Origin: Pseudomonas sp. BN102
GTDB lineage: Bacteria > Pseudomonadota > Gammaproteobacteria > Pseudomonadales > Pseudomonadaceae
Reading direction: 5' to 3'
NCBI RefSeq assembly: GCF_029871245.1
Contig: NZ_SSON01000065.1
Coordinates: forward strand, 161,546 to 225,545
DNA length: 64,000 nt
Within the stretch, counting starts at the first letter, position 1. Each line of letters begins with the position of its first letter. Shown in pieces: positions 35,982-43,468 of the stretch. Below the pieces are notes generated by a model. That model was not told where the DNA came from. It worked only from the letters and a program-made list of their open reading frames with translations, and made no database searches. A program made the position numbers and the translations under genes.

Positions 35982-36832
35982 TGCAGGACGCGCAACTCAT
36001 CCTGCCGGCCCCGGCCAAGCTCAACCTGATGCTGCACATCCTCGGCCGCCGCGCCGACGGCTATCACGAGCTGCAGACCCTCTTCCAGTTCCTCGACCAT
36101 GGCGACGAACTGGGCTTCTCCCTGCGCCAGGATGGTGAAATCCACCTGCGCACCGAGGTGCCCGGCGTTCCCCACGACAGCAACCTGATCGTCCGCGCCG
36201 CGCGCAAGCTGCAGGCCGAATCCGGCTGCCGGCTCGGCGCTGACATCTGGCTGGACAAGCGCCTGCCCATGGGCGGCGGCATCGGCGGCGGCAGCTCCGA
36301 CGCCGCCACCACCCTGCTCGGCCTGGACCACCTGTGGAACCTGGGCTGGAGCGAGGACCGCCTGGCCGAACTGGGCCTTTCCCTGGGCGCCGACGTGCCG
36401 GTTTTCGTGCGCGGCCGCGCGGCCTTTGCCGAGGGAGTCGGCGAGCAGCTGACGCCGGTGGAGCTGCCGGAACCCTGGTTTCTCGTCGCCGTACCGCAAG
36501 TCTTTGTCAGCACAGCAGAAGTTTTCTCCGATCCCGAGTTGACACGAAATACGCCGCCCATTAAAGTTCGCAGCCTTCTTGAGGGGGGCGGTCGAAACGA
36601 CTGCCAGCCGGTGGTCGAAAAGCGTTACCCGGATGTACGTAACGCGCTGATCTTGTTGAGTAAATTTACTTCAGCTAGATTGACCGGCACTGGAGCTTGT
36701 GTGTTTGGGAGCTTCCCAAACAAGGGCGATGCTGATAAAGTTCGCCGCCAACTTCCGGCCACTCTGCCGAGCTTTGTCGCTCAGGGGCGTAACATCTCGA
36801 TGTTGCACCGCAAGCTGCAAAGGCTGGCTTGA
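35981..36832 (+). CDS. ispE: 4-diphosphocytidyl-2-C-methyl-D-erythritol kinase
   Basis: A 283-residue GHMP kinase of the MEP isoprenoid pathway. '[31 protein letters not shown]' opens the family; the phosphate loop is '[18 protein letters not shown]' and the third motif '[14 protein letters not shown]'. The start is ATG 35981, overlapping the lolB stop; the longer frame is lolB antisense-phase sequence. The last third (after about 36490) is visibly AT-richer with different codon choice and contains promoter-like sequences for the following tRNA-Gln genes, plus a 9-bp palindrome at 36702-36722. Confidence 0.95.
   Translation: MQDAQLILPAPAKLNLMLHILGRRADGYHELQTLFQFLDHGDELGFSLRQDGEIHLRTEVPGVPHDSNLIVRAARKLQAESGCRLGADIWLDKRLPMGGGIGGGSSDAATTLLGLDHLWNLGWSEDRLAELGLSLGADVPVFVRGRAAFAEGVGEQLTPVELPEPWFLVAVPQVFVSTAEVFSDPELTRNTPPIKVRSLLEGGGRNDCQPVVEKRYPDVRNALILLSKFTSARLTGTGACVFGSFPNKGDADKVRRQLPATLPSFVAQGRNISMLHRKLQRLA
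36539..36567 (+). promoter_or_regulatory. Candidate sigma-70 promoter inside ispE
   Basis: TTGACA (36539-36544), 17-bp spacer, TAAAGT (36562-36567), within the AT-rich 3' part of ispE and about 300 bp before the first tRNA-Gln. A second, weaker match (TTGTTG-17-TAGATT, near 36654) lies downstream. Likely drives the tRNA-Gln pair and prs. Confidence 0.5.
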
Positions 36833-36864
36833 GAAGGAATGCAAGGCATTCGGTTGTACGATAC

Positions 36865-36939
36865 AGGGGCGTCGCCAAGCGGTAAGGCAGCAGGTTTTGA
36901 TCCTGCCATGCGTTGGTTCGAATCCAGCCGCCCCTGCCA
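36865..36939 (+). tRNA. tRNA-Gln (TTG), copy 1
   Basis: 75 bases including an encoded CCA. Acceptor AGGGGCG pairs with CGCCCCT; anticodon stem GCAGG/CCTGC with loop TTTTGAT gives anticodon TTG; T-arm GGTTCGAATCC. It follows ispE by 32 bases. Confidence 0.97.
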
Positions 36940-36999
36940 TTAACCCACCAGGTTATGCGCACAACGAAACGAAAGTCCTGCAGAGCAAGTTATACACAT

Positions 37000-37074
37000 A
37001 GGGGCGTCGCCAAGCGGTAAGGCAGCAGGTTTTGATCCTGCCATGCGTTGGTTCGAATCCAGCCGCCCCTGCCA
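37000..37074 (+). tRNA. tRNA-Gln (TTG), copy 2
   Basis: Identical in sequence to the copy at 36865-36939, 60 bases downstream, also with encoded CCA. The tandem pair precedes prs. Confidence 0.97.
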
Positions 37075-37160
37075 TACACTTGAAAAGCTGTTCAAAAGCC
37101 CACGGCCTTTGAACGGCTTTTTGATTCATCAGGTCTACCCTCAGCCGGCAGGTACTGCGC

Positions 37161-38102
37161 GTGTCCAAGATGATGGTCTTCACGGGGAATGCCAACCCCG
37201 ATCTGGCGCGTCGCGTCGTTCGTCAACTGCATATCCCCCTCGGCGATGCCTCCGTAGGCAAGTTCTCCGACGGCGAAATCAGTGCTGAAATCAACGAGAA
37301 CGTCCGCGGCAAGGACGTCTTCCTGATCCAGCCGACTTGCGCACCGACCAACGATAACCTGATGGAACTGGTGGTGATGGCCGACGCCTTCCGCCGTTCC
37401 TCGGCGTCCCGCATCACTGCAGTCATCCCCTACTTCGGCTATGCCCGCCAGGACCGCCGTCCGCGCTCCGCCCGCGTGGCAATCAGCGCCAAGGTAGTGG
37501 CCGACATGCTGACCGTGGTCGGTATCGACCGCGTGCTCACCGTCGACCTGCACGCCGACCAGATCCAGGGCTTCTTCGATATCCCCGTGGACAACATCTA
37601 CGGCTCCCCGGTCCTGGTCGATGACATCGAAGACCAGCGCTTCGAAAACCTGATGATCGTCTCTCCGGACATCGGCGGCGTGGTTCGCGCCCGTGCCGTG
37701 GCCAAGTCCCTGGGCGTCGACCTTGCCATCATCGACAAGCGTCGTCCCAAGGCCAACCAGTCCGAAGTCATGCACATCATCGGCGATGTCGAAGGCCGCA
37801 CCTGCGTGCTGGTCGACGACATGGTCGACACCGCTGGCACCCTCGGCCACGCCGCCAAGGCCCTGAAGGACCACGGCGCCGCCAAGGTGTACGCCTACTG
37901 CACCCACCCGGTGCTGTCCGGCCGTGCCATCGAGAACATCGAAAATTCCGTGCTGGACGAGTTGGTGGTGACCAACACCATCCCCCTGTCCGCCGCGGCG
38001 CAAGCCTGTTCGCGTATCCGCCAGCTGGATATCGCACCGGTTGTGGCTGAAGCGGTTCGCCGCATCAGCAATGAGGAATCGATCAGCGCGATGTTCCGCT
38101 AA
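37161..38102 (+). CDS. prs: Ribose-phosphate pyrophosphokinase (PRPP synthetase)
   Basis: A 313-residue cytosolic enzyme that makes PRPP from ribose-5-phosphate and ATP, supplying purine, pyrimidine, histidine and NAD synthesis, and the substrates of hpt and upp in this window. The ATP-site '[20 protein letters not shown]', '[18 protein letters not shown]' and the PRPP loop '[18 protein letters not shown]' are diagnostic. The start is GTG 37161 ([10 protein letters not shown]), matching the usual Pseudomonas N-terminus; the ribosome site is weak. Followed by its own terminator. Confidence 0.97.
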   Translation: MSKMMVFTGNANPDLARRVVRQLHIPLGDASVGKFSDGEISAEINENVRGKDVFLIQPTCAPTNDNLMELVVMADAFRRSSASRITAVIPYFGYARQDRRPRSARVAISAKVVADMLTVVGIDRVLTVDLHADQIQGFFDIPVDNIYGSPVLVDDIEDQRFENLMIVSPDIGGVVRARAVAKSLGVDLAIIDKRRPKANQSEVMHIIGDVEGRTCVLVDDMVDTAGTLGHAAKALKDHGAAKVYAYCTHPVLSGRAIENIENSVLDELVVTNTIPLSAAAQACSRIRQLDIAPVVAEAVRRISNEESISAMFR

Positions 38103-38124
38103 GCGGGCATCCCTGACGATACGC

Positions 38125-38147
38125 GCCCCGCTACGGCGGGGCTTTTT
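38125..38147 (+). terminator. Rho-independent terminator of prs
   Basis: GCCCCGC-tacg-GCGGGGC followed by T5. It partly separates prs from rplY. Confidence 0.88.
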
Positions 38148-38210
38148 GCCCAACCGCCCGGATGCTGGTCGCAAGCATTACGGGCGTTTTGGTTATTTTG
38201 GAGAAATGCA

Positions 38211-38819
38211 ATGTCCGAGTTTGCCCTGAATGCCGAAGCGCGTTCTGACCTGGGGAAAGGTGCGAGCCGCCGCCTGCGTCGTAACGCCAACCTGGTTCCC
38301 GCTGTTGTATACGGCGGCGAGAAAGCCCCGCAATCCGTAAGCCTGCTGGCCAAAGACCTGGCCAAGCTGCTGGAAAACGAAGCTGCCTTCAGCCACGTGA
38401 TCGCCCTGAACGTTTCCGGCGCTACCGAAACCGTTCTGATCAAGGCCCTGCAGCGTCATCCGGCCAAAGGCTTCGTACTGCATGCTGACTTCCAGCGCGT
38501 AGTTGCCGGCCAGAAACTGACCGCCCACGTACCCCTGCACTTCATCAACGAAGCTACCTCCGTTGGCGTGAAGCAAGGCGGCGGCGAAGTTTCCCACACC
38601 ATCTCCGAAGTCGAAGTCTCCTGCCTGCCGAAAGACCTGCCGGAGTTCATCGAAGTCGACCTGGCCAAGGTCGAAGTCGGTCAGACCATTCACCTGTCCG
38701 ACATCAAGGCACCGAAAGGCGTTGAGCTGGTGGCCCTGGCCCACGGCAACGACCTGGCAGTTGCCAACATCCACGCTTCCCGCGTGGTGAAGGAAGACGA
38801 GGAAGGCGCCGCCGAGTAA
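38211..38819 (+). CDS. rplY: 50S ribosomal protein L25/TL5/CTC
   Basis: A 202-residue long-form L25 protein that binds 5S rRNA. The N-terminal L25 domain starts [24 protein letters not shown] and includes 'VPAVVYGG'; a C-terminal TL5/CTC beta domain follows ('[47 protein letters not shown]') and an acidic tail. TGGAGAAATGCA precedes the ATG. Codon use is of the highly expressed type. Confidence 0.97.
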   Translation: MSEFALNAEARSDLGKGASRRLRRNANLVPAVVYGGEKAPQSVSLLAKDLAKLLENEAAFSHVIALNVSGATETVLIKALQRHPAKGFVLHADFQRVVAGQKLTAHVPLHFINEATSVGVKQGGGEVSHTISEVEVSCLPKDLPEFIEVDLAKVEVGQTIHLSDIKAPKGVELVALAHGNDLAVANIHASRVVKEDEEGAAE

Positions 38820-38856
38820 TTTCTTACTCTGCATAGCCTGATAAAGGGCCCCTGTA

Positions 38857-39441
38857 GTGACTGCCATCCAACTGATCGTCGGCCTGGGTAACCCCGGCCC
38901 TGAATACGACCAGACCCGGCATAACGCGGGGGCCCTTTTCGTTGAGCGCCTGGCGGACCGCGAACGCGCCAACCTGAGCCTCGACAAGAAGTATTTCGGC
39001 CTGGTCGGGAAATTCTCCCATCAAGGCCGCGACGTTCGTCTGTTGATCCCCACCACCTACATGAACCGCAGCGGCCAGTCCGTAGCGGCCCTGGCTGGGT
39101 TCTTCCGCATTCCCCCCGAGGCCATCCTGGTGGCCCACGACGAACTCGACATGCCCCCCGGCGTCGCCAAGCTCAAGACCGGCGGCGGCCACGGCGGCCA
39201 CAACGGGTTGCGCGACATCATCGCCCAGCTCGGCAACCAGAATTCGTTCCATCGCCTGCGGCTTGGCATCGGCCATCCGGGGCACAGCAGCCTGGTTTCC
39301 GGTTTCGTACTCAGCCGCGCTCCGCGCAGCGAGCAGGAACTCCTGGACACCAGCATCGACTTCGCCCTCGGCGTGCTGCCGGAAATGCTCGCCGGTGATT
39401 GGACCAAAGCGATGCAGAAGCTGCACAGCCAGAAGGCTTGA
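38857..39441 (+). CDS. pth: Peptidyl-tRNA hydrolase
   Basis: A 194-residue enzyme that releases peptides from stalled peptidyl-tRNA. '[28 protein letters not shown]' contains the catalytic His and Asn; '[15 protein letters not shown]' and '[30 protein letters not shown]' are the other conserved blocks. The start is GTG 38857 with AAGGG upstream. Lies in the rplY-pth-ychF group. Confidence 0.96.
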   Translation: MTAIQLIVGLGNPGPEYDQTRHNAGALFVERLADRERANLSLDKKYFGLVGKFSHQGRDVRLLIPTTYMNRSGQSVAALAGFFRIPPEAILVAHDELDMPPGVAKLKTGGGHGGHNGLRDIIAQLGNQNSFHRLRLGIGHPGHSSLVSGFVLSRAPRSEQELLDTSIDFALGVLPEMLAGDWTKAMQKLHSQKA

Positions 39442-39467
39442 CCCCACTCCGCGCAGAGGCACATACC

Positions 39468-40568
39468 ATGGGATTCAATTGCGGCATCGTAGGCCTGCCC
39501 AACGTCGGCAAGTCCACCCTGTTCAACGCCCTGACCAAGTCCGGCATCGCTGCGGAGAACTTCCCCTTCTGCACCATCGAGCCGAACAGCGGCATCGTGC
39601 CGATGCCCGACCAGCGCCTCAACGCCCTGGCCGAGATCGTCAAGCCCGAGCGTGTGATCCCCACCACCATGGAATTCGTCGACATCGCCGGCCTGGTGGC
39701 GGGCGCCTCCAAAGGCGAAGGCCTGGGCAACAAGTTCCTCGCCAACATCCGCGAGACCGACGCCATCGCCCACGTGGTGCGCTGCTTCGAAGACGACAAC
39801 GTCATCCACGTTTCCAACAGCGTCGACCCCAAGCGCGACATCGAGATCATCGAGCTCGAACTGATCTTCGCCGACCTCGATAGCTGCGAGAAGCAATTGC
39901 AGAAGGTCGCCCGCAACGCCAAGGGTGGCGACAAGGACGCCCTGGCGCAGAAAGCCCTGCTGGAAAAACTCATCCCCCACTTCAGCGAAGGCAAGCCGGC
40001 GCGCTCTCTGCTGAAGAACCTGGGTGACGAGGAGAAGCGCCTCGTTCGCGGCTTCCATCTGCTTACCAGCAAGCCGGTGATGTACATCGCCAACGTCGCC
40101 GAGGACGGCTTCGACAACAACCCGCACCTGGACGTGGTGAGAGCCATCGCCGAAGAAGAAGGCGCAATCGTGGTACCGGTCTGCAACAAGATCGAAGCCG
40201 AGATCGCCGAACTCGACGACGGCGAAGAGAAGGACATGTTCCTCGAAGCCCTCGGCCTCGAAGAGCCGGGCCTGAACCGCGTGATCCGTGCCGGCTACGA
40301 CCTGCTCAACCTGCAGACCTACTTCACCGCCGGCGTGAAGGAAGTACGCGCCTGGACCGTCCGTGTTGGCGCCACCGCCCCGCAAGCCGCCGCAGTTATC
40401 CACACCGACTTCGAGAAAGGCTTCATCCGCGCTGAAGTGGTCGCCTATGACGACTTCATCCAGTACAAGGGTGAAAACGGTGCCAAGGAAGCCGGCAAAT
40501 GGCGCCTGGAAGGCAAGGACTACATCGTCAAGGACGGCGACGTGATGCACTTCCGCTTCAACGTCTGA
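39468..40568 (+). CDS. ychF: Redox-regulated ATPase/GTPase YchF
   Basis: A 366-residue Obg-family P-loop protein that hydrolyses ATP preferentially and binds ribosomes. '[21 protein letters not shown]' is the P-loop, '[34 protein letters not shown]' the G3 region, and '[12 protein letters not shown]' occupies the altered N-x-x-E position that gives ATP preference; a C-terminal TGS domain ends '[16 protein letters not shown]'. ATG 39468 with AGAGG upstream; the earlier frame start at 39399 lies within pth. Confidence 0.96.
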   Translation: MGFNCGIVGLPNVGKSTLFNALTKSGIAAENFPFCTIEPNSGIVPMPDQRLNALAEIVKPERVIPTTMEFVDIAGLVAGASKGEGLGNKFLANIRETDAIAHVVRCFEDDNVIHVSNSVDPKRDIEIIELELIFADLDSCEKQLQKVARNAKGGDKDALAQKALLEKLIPHFSEGKPARSLLKNLGDEEKRLVRGFHLLTSKPVMYIANVAEDGFDNNPHLDVVRAIAEEEGAIVVPVCNKIEAEIAELDDGEEKDMFLEALGLEEPGLNRVIRAGYDLLNLQTYFTAGVKEVRAWTVRVGATAPQAAAVIHTDFEKGFIRAEVVAYDDFIQYKGENGAKEAGKWRLEGKDYIVKDGDVMHFRFNV

Positions 40569-40578
40569 TCCACGAAAT

Positions 40579-40602
40579 AGCCCCGGACCTCCGGGGCTTT
40601 TC
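40579..40602 (+). terminator. Rho-independent terminator of ychF
   Basis: AGCCCCGGA-cct-CCGGGGCT followed by TTTCTTT, eleven bases past the stop. Confidence 0.88.
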
Positions 40603-40616
40603 TTTGCAGCGCAACC

Positions 40617-40795
40617 CGTAGGTTGCGGCTGAGCTCCGCAAAGCCAACAAACCCAACGACTCCGCTGCCGGGCTTGACCAACTCAGCCCAACCCGCAACC
40701 CCGCGCCCGACATCTGCCCCAACCGGCATCCCAAGAATGGGTCGGGCGGCGATCCGCGAGCGAAGCGATACCCATCGCCCCATCCCAGACATGTC
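40617..40795. repeat. Cluster of dispersed intergenic repeats
   Basis: Contains CCGTAGGTTGCGGCTGAGCTCCGC, its inverted partner CAACTCAGCCCAACCCGCAACC, and GAATGGGTCGGGCGGCGATCCGCGAGCGAAGCGATACCCATC. These are variants of the motif family seen at 3113, 19985, 28001 and 42249. The rest of the 380-base gap to tRNA-Met shows only the tRNA promoter. Confidence 0.65.
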
Positions 40796-40908
40796 CCCGT
40801 CCTTCCCCCCTCTCCCGCCAAACGAGCACGCCAACCCGTCGCGCGCCCCTGAAGACGAACCCGCCGCCTAAACGATTGAAAGATCACAAAATTATCTAAG
40901 CGAAGGGG

Positions 40909-40937
40909 TTGACATCGCCCTGAGAGATACGGAAAAT
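40909..40937 (+). promoter_or_regulatory. Promoter of tRNA-Met
   Basis: Consensus TTGACA (40909-40914), 17-bp spacer, GAAAAT (40932-40937), 11 bases before the mature tRNA. Confidence 0.65.
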
Positions 40938-40948
40938 GCGCGCCACTC

Positions 40949-41025
40949 GGCTACATAGCTCAGTCGGTTAGAGCGCAGCATTCATAATGCTGATGTCCCA
41001 GGTTCAAGTCCCGGTGTAGCCACCA
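40949..41025 (+). tRNA. tRNA-Met (CAT), elongator type
   Basis: 77 bases including encoded ACCA end. Acceptor GGCTACA/TGTAGCC, anticodon loop around CAT between GCATT and AATGC, T-arm GGTTCAAGTCC. The A-U/C-G acceptor pairing at position 1-72 argues against initiator tRNA. An ATA-decoding (lysidine) tRNA-Ile with CAT is less likely from the sequence. Confidence 0.93.
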
Positions 41026-41031
41026 TACAAA

Positions 41032-41066
41032 ACAAAGGGTTAGCGAAAGCTAACCCTTTGTGTTTT
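41032..41066 (+). terminator. Rho-independent terminator after tRNA-Met
   Basis: A 13-bp perfect stem, ACAAAGGGTTAGC-gaaa-GCTAACCCTTTGT, followed by GTTTT. After it, AGTGACTACA is repeated directly at 41074-41083 and 41085-41094. Confidence 0.93.
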
Positions 41067-41100
41067 CTGGGGTAGTGACTACAAAGTGACTACACCCTGT

Positions 41101-41487
41101 CTACGACGAAACATCCTCCGCCTTTAACTGCCTCACCAGACGATCACTCTTGAGCGACCAGATCTTGGGAGCGGCATAGCCAACAACGAACGAAAGCGCC
41201 CAGATACGTGCAAACGTAGCTGGAGATTCGTTAAGCATGCCGATGAAATAAAGGCCAAAAACGAAGCCAAGAACCCCGCCCACAAACAGCCGCATGCTTA
41301 TCCAGAGACCTCTAGTGACCTGGAGATCAGGCGGGGCAATCTTCAGCTCATCGCGGTTTTTTGGCGGGCCATCGTGGTCAATCGTGGCGAGAATAGCCTG
41401 AACTATGCTCCCGAAGACTGCGCCAAAGGTACAGGCGATAAGAAGCCCTATGTCAAAAGCCTTGAAGCCTAAAAGGCTGAATTCCAT
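41101..41487 (-). CDS. Hypothetical membrane protein, low GC
   Basis: A 128-residue protein with three hydrophobic segments: 'FDIGLLIACTFGAVFGSIVQAIL', 'WISMRLFVGGVLGFVFGLYFIGML' and 'IWALSFVVGYAAPKIW', ending in a charged tail. AGGAAA precedes ATG 41487. GC content is clearly lower than in neighbours, suggesting recent acquisition. No family recognised. It follows higA by 23 bases in the same direction and may be part of its transcript. Confidence 0.72.
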   Translation of the reverse strand: MEFSLLGFKAFDIGLLIACTFGAVFGSIVQAILATIDHDGPPKNRDELKIAPPDLQVTRGLWISMRLFVGGVLGFVFGLYFIGMLNESPATFARIWALSFVVGYAAPKIWSLKSDRLVRQLKAEDVSS

Positions 41488-41510
41488 TTCAGTTTCCTAG
41501 GTGAGGGTAA

Positions 41511-41816
41511 CTATCCGACCGCTCGCAGCGGCTCTATCTCATGCTCAATCTCTTCGCCTGCCTCAGCGTAGGTGGTCGCCAAAGCATACTCAGTCTGCAG
41601 GTTCATCCAGAACTGGGCGGACGTGTCGAAGTAGCGGCCCAGGCGAAGGGCCATATCAGCCGTGATCCCACGACGCTCACGCACAATATCGTTCACGGTC
41701 GGTGCGGACACATGTAGCGCACGAGCGAGTGCGGCCGGAGCGATGCCCAGGGGCTCCAGGAACTCCTCCCGCAGAATCTCTCCAGGGTGAATGGGGCGCA
41801 TGCCATTGATTGCCAT
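41511..41816 (-). CDS. higA: HigA antitoxin
   Basis: A 101-residue HTH_XRE-type antitoxin of the HigA/VapI family: 'MRPIHPGEILREEFLEPLGIAPAALARALHVSAPTVNDIVRERRGITADMALRLGRYFDTSAQFWMNLQ', containing the helix-turn-helix and the conserved 'FWMNLQ' helix. It neutralises HigB and represses the higBA promoter; in P. aeruginosa HigA also binds elsewhere. The gene lies 12 bases after higB, with toxin first as is usual for hig loci. Confidence 0.93.
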   Translation of the reverse strand: MAINGMRPIHPGEILREEFLEPLGIAPAALARALHVSAPTVNDIVRERRGITADMALRLGRYFDTSAQFWMNLQTEYALATTYAEAGEEIEHEIEPLRAVG

Positions 41817-41828
41817 GATGCCTCCTCC

Positions 41829-42107
41829 TCAGTGGTAATCGACTATCTCAACGTTTTCAGGGCCCGCCCCAGTCCACTCAAAGCAGATTCGCCACTGATC
41901 GTTGATCCTGATGCTGTATTGCCCAGCCCTGTTCCCAGCCAACTGCTCCAACCGATTGCCCGGTGGAGATCGCAAATCTCGGAGCTCGGTGGCTGCATTT
42001 AGCATCGCCAGCTTGCGGGTGACGACATTCAGAATGTTCCGCCAGCGCCGCGAATCGCCCGTTTCAAACAGAGCTTGGGTTTCCTGACATCGAAAGCTCA
42101 GAATCAC
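41829..42107 (-). CDS. higB: HigB toxin (ribosome-dependent mRNA endonuclease)
   Basis: A 92-residue RelE/HigB-fold toxin. 'SFRCQETQALFETGDSRRW' at the N-terminus and 'PPGNRLEQLAGNRAGQYSIRINDQWRICFEWTGAGPENVEIVDYH' at the C-terminus are the family pattern, including the 'YSIRINDQWRICFEW' strand. The start is GTG 42107. A TTAACGTTAA palindrome lies just upstream, the reported recognition sequence of P. aeruginosa HigA, giving autoregulation. Confidence 0.93.
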   Translation of the reverse strand: MILSFRCQETQALFETGDSRRWRNILNVVTRKLAMLNAATELRDLRSPPGNRLEQLAGNRAGQYSIRINDQWRICFEWTGAGPENVEIVDYH

Positions 42108-42117
42108 GCTTTAATCC

Positions 42118-42134
42118 TTAACGTTAAGCGTTAA
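42118..42134. promoter_or_regulatory. HigA operator
   Basis: The palindrome TTAACGTTAA (42118-42127) overlaps a second, imperfect half TTAAGCGTTAA (42124-42134). It lies 11 bases before the higB start on the minus strand. Confidence 0.75.
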
Positions 42135-42306
42135 ACAATACTAACCCACGCTACCGCACAGTGCCACCACCGAATGACGACTCTGCGCGAGAGGTGACAA
42201 CCTCAGCGCCGACTCCAAATGATCCGGCGAGGCGAGATGTTCTTTTGGGCCGTTGGGCTTCGCTGCGCTCAGCGCCAGCATACGGAACCAGCCTTGCCCC
42301 AAACAA

Positions 42307-42334
42307 AAACACCCCGACGAGTCGGGGTGTTTTG
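42307..42334. terminator. Rho-independent terminator, downstream of the decayed permease
   Basis: AACACCCCGAC-gag-GTCGGGGTGTT with flanking A and T tracts, able to act in both directions. Upstream, 42135-42306 contains no gene, only a TTGGGCTTCGCTGCGCTCAG repeat fragment (42249-42275). Confidence 0.85.
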
Positions 42335-42348
42335 CTTTACAGCGCGGA

Positions 42349-42945
42349 TCAGGAGGCGGCGTTGCCGACTACTGCGCCGCGGGTTTCTTCACGGGTGCCG
42401 AGGTTCAGCACCTTGAACTGCACGGTGAGCAGCACTAGGAAGGCCGGGCCGATATAGAGGGCGATGCGGGTGTCTTCGAAGAAGGCCATGAGCACCACCA
42501 CCAGCACCAGGAACGCCAGAGCCAGGTAGGAACTCACCGGGAACAGCCACATCCTGAATTGCAGCTTGTCCCGCTCGGTCTGGCTCAGGCCGCTGCGGAA
42601 TTTCAGCTGCGCGAGCAGGATCAGTGCCCAGATCCAGCGCGGCACCTCGGGGAACCAGACGCCCATGTAGATGGCCACGGCGGTGATTTCCGCCACGCAG
42701 GTCACCAGCCAGAGGAACCAGTAGTTCCAGCCGGTGAGGAAACCGGCCAGCGGGCCGAGGTAGCCCTGGGCGTAGCGGCTGAAGGAGCCGGCCACGGGGT
42801 TGTGCACGGCCATCTCGCCGAGGGCGCGCATGATCACCAGGATGGCGAGGCCGCCGATGATGTAGGAGAGCATGATAGCCGGACCGGCCATCTGGATCGC
42901 CTTGACCGAACCGAGGAAAAGGCCGACGCCGATGCCGGTCGGCAA
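42349..42945 (-). pseudogene. Decayed amino acid permease (ProY/GabP-like), N-terminal and internal deletions
   Basis: On the minus strand, homology starts in the middle of TM1 ('[18 protein letters not shown]') instead of at a normal N-terminus; the preceding residues of the open frame (to 43116) are unrelated. It continues well through TM2-TM4 ('[70 protein letters not shown]') and then jumps directly to the late loop '[36 protein letters not shown]', losing about 230 residues of the transport core. The frame is preserved across the internal junction. The product could not transport. It is a remnant with an intact 3' terminator. Confidence 0.85.
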
Positions 42946-43070
42946 TCGGGCCGCTTCCACTCCCCCTATCCCGTCAACAATTAGGAAAATTCTGAAAGCT
43001 TCTTCATCGCATAGACCCGGACTCACGCTTCGTGATGACGTTGCGCAGTCATCCATGCGAGGCAATCCAC

Positions 43071-43304
43071 ATGCAGATTCATGTTGGCGAGCGCAGGGAA
43101 GGTGACGTTCTGACATTGAGGGTTCTGGAAGGAGTCAGCGAATCAGTGTTGATGGAGATGCTGAAGGCGGAAGGCATCGAGATCCTGGTCGGGCCGATAG
43201 CCAATGGCACGGCGCGGATCGAGTTGCGGGCGCCAAAGCGGATGCTGGTATTGGAGGAGCGTGCCCTGCCGATGCCGGAGTCCCTGGCACTCGACTCCAG
43301 TTGA
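43071..43304 (+). CDS. CsrA-superfamily protein of RsmN/RsmF architecture, altered RNA-binding residue
   Basis: A 77-residue protein starting [16 protein letters not shown], with GAGG upstream. It aligns without gaps to P. aeruginosa RsmN/RsmF as I remember it: R-R-E-G near residues 8-11, an inserted helix ('[17 protein letters not shown]', residues 24-40) in place of the usual CsrA turn, then '[20 protein letters not shown]' matching the CsrA R-I-x-x-x-A-P-K strand. RsmN proteins are post-transcriptional regulators that bind GGA motifs in mRNA. The arginine essential for RNA contact (CsrA R44, RsmN R62) is glutamate here (E62). It may be a dominant-negative partner, bind other ligands, or be decaying. 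Confidence 0.75.
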   Translation: MQIHVGERREGDVLTLRVLEGVSESVLMEMLKAEGIEILVGPIANGTARIELRAPKRMLVLEERALPMPESLALDSS

Positions 43305-43312
43305 CTCCGTGG

Positions 43313-43338
43313 ACCCCGCTTCGGCGGGGTTTTCTTTT
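43313..43338 (+). terminator. Rho-independent terminator of the RsmN-like gene
   Basis: ACCCCGC-ttcg-GCGGGGT followed by TTTCTTTT, nine bases past the stop. Confidence 0.92.
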
Positions 43339-43369
43339 GGGGGGCGAGGCCCCCTGCGATGTCCAACTT

Positions 43370-43416
43370 CCCTCACCCTGGCCCTCTCCCGGAGTGAGAG
43401 GGAGCTGTCCGTGCCA
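43370..43416. repeat. Dispersed repeat, CCCTCACCCTGGCCCTCTCCC type
   Basis: CCCTCACCCTGGCCCTCTCCC followed by GGAGTGAGAGGG, an imperfect hairpin commonly scattered in Pseudomonas intergenic regions. Only one copy in this window. The remainder of 43339-43468 shows no gene. Confidence 0.55.
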
Positions 43417-43468
43417 GGCGAGTAGGAGCTGAGAGGGAATCTATTGGAATTCGCCTGGAGCTGGCCGG

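Noticed and set aside
36865..37074. Integration scar from duplicated tRNA-Gln
   Set aside because: Both copies are complete with the same 75 bases and only a 60-base spacer; a simple tandem tRNA array.
41074..41094. Phage attachment site at tRNA-Met
   Set aside because: The direct repeat AGTGACTACA does not copy the tRNA 3' end, and no integrase or second tRNA end is found in the window.
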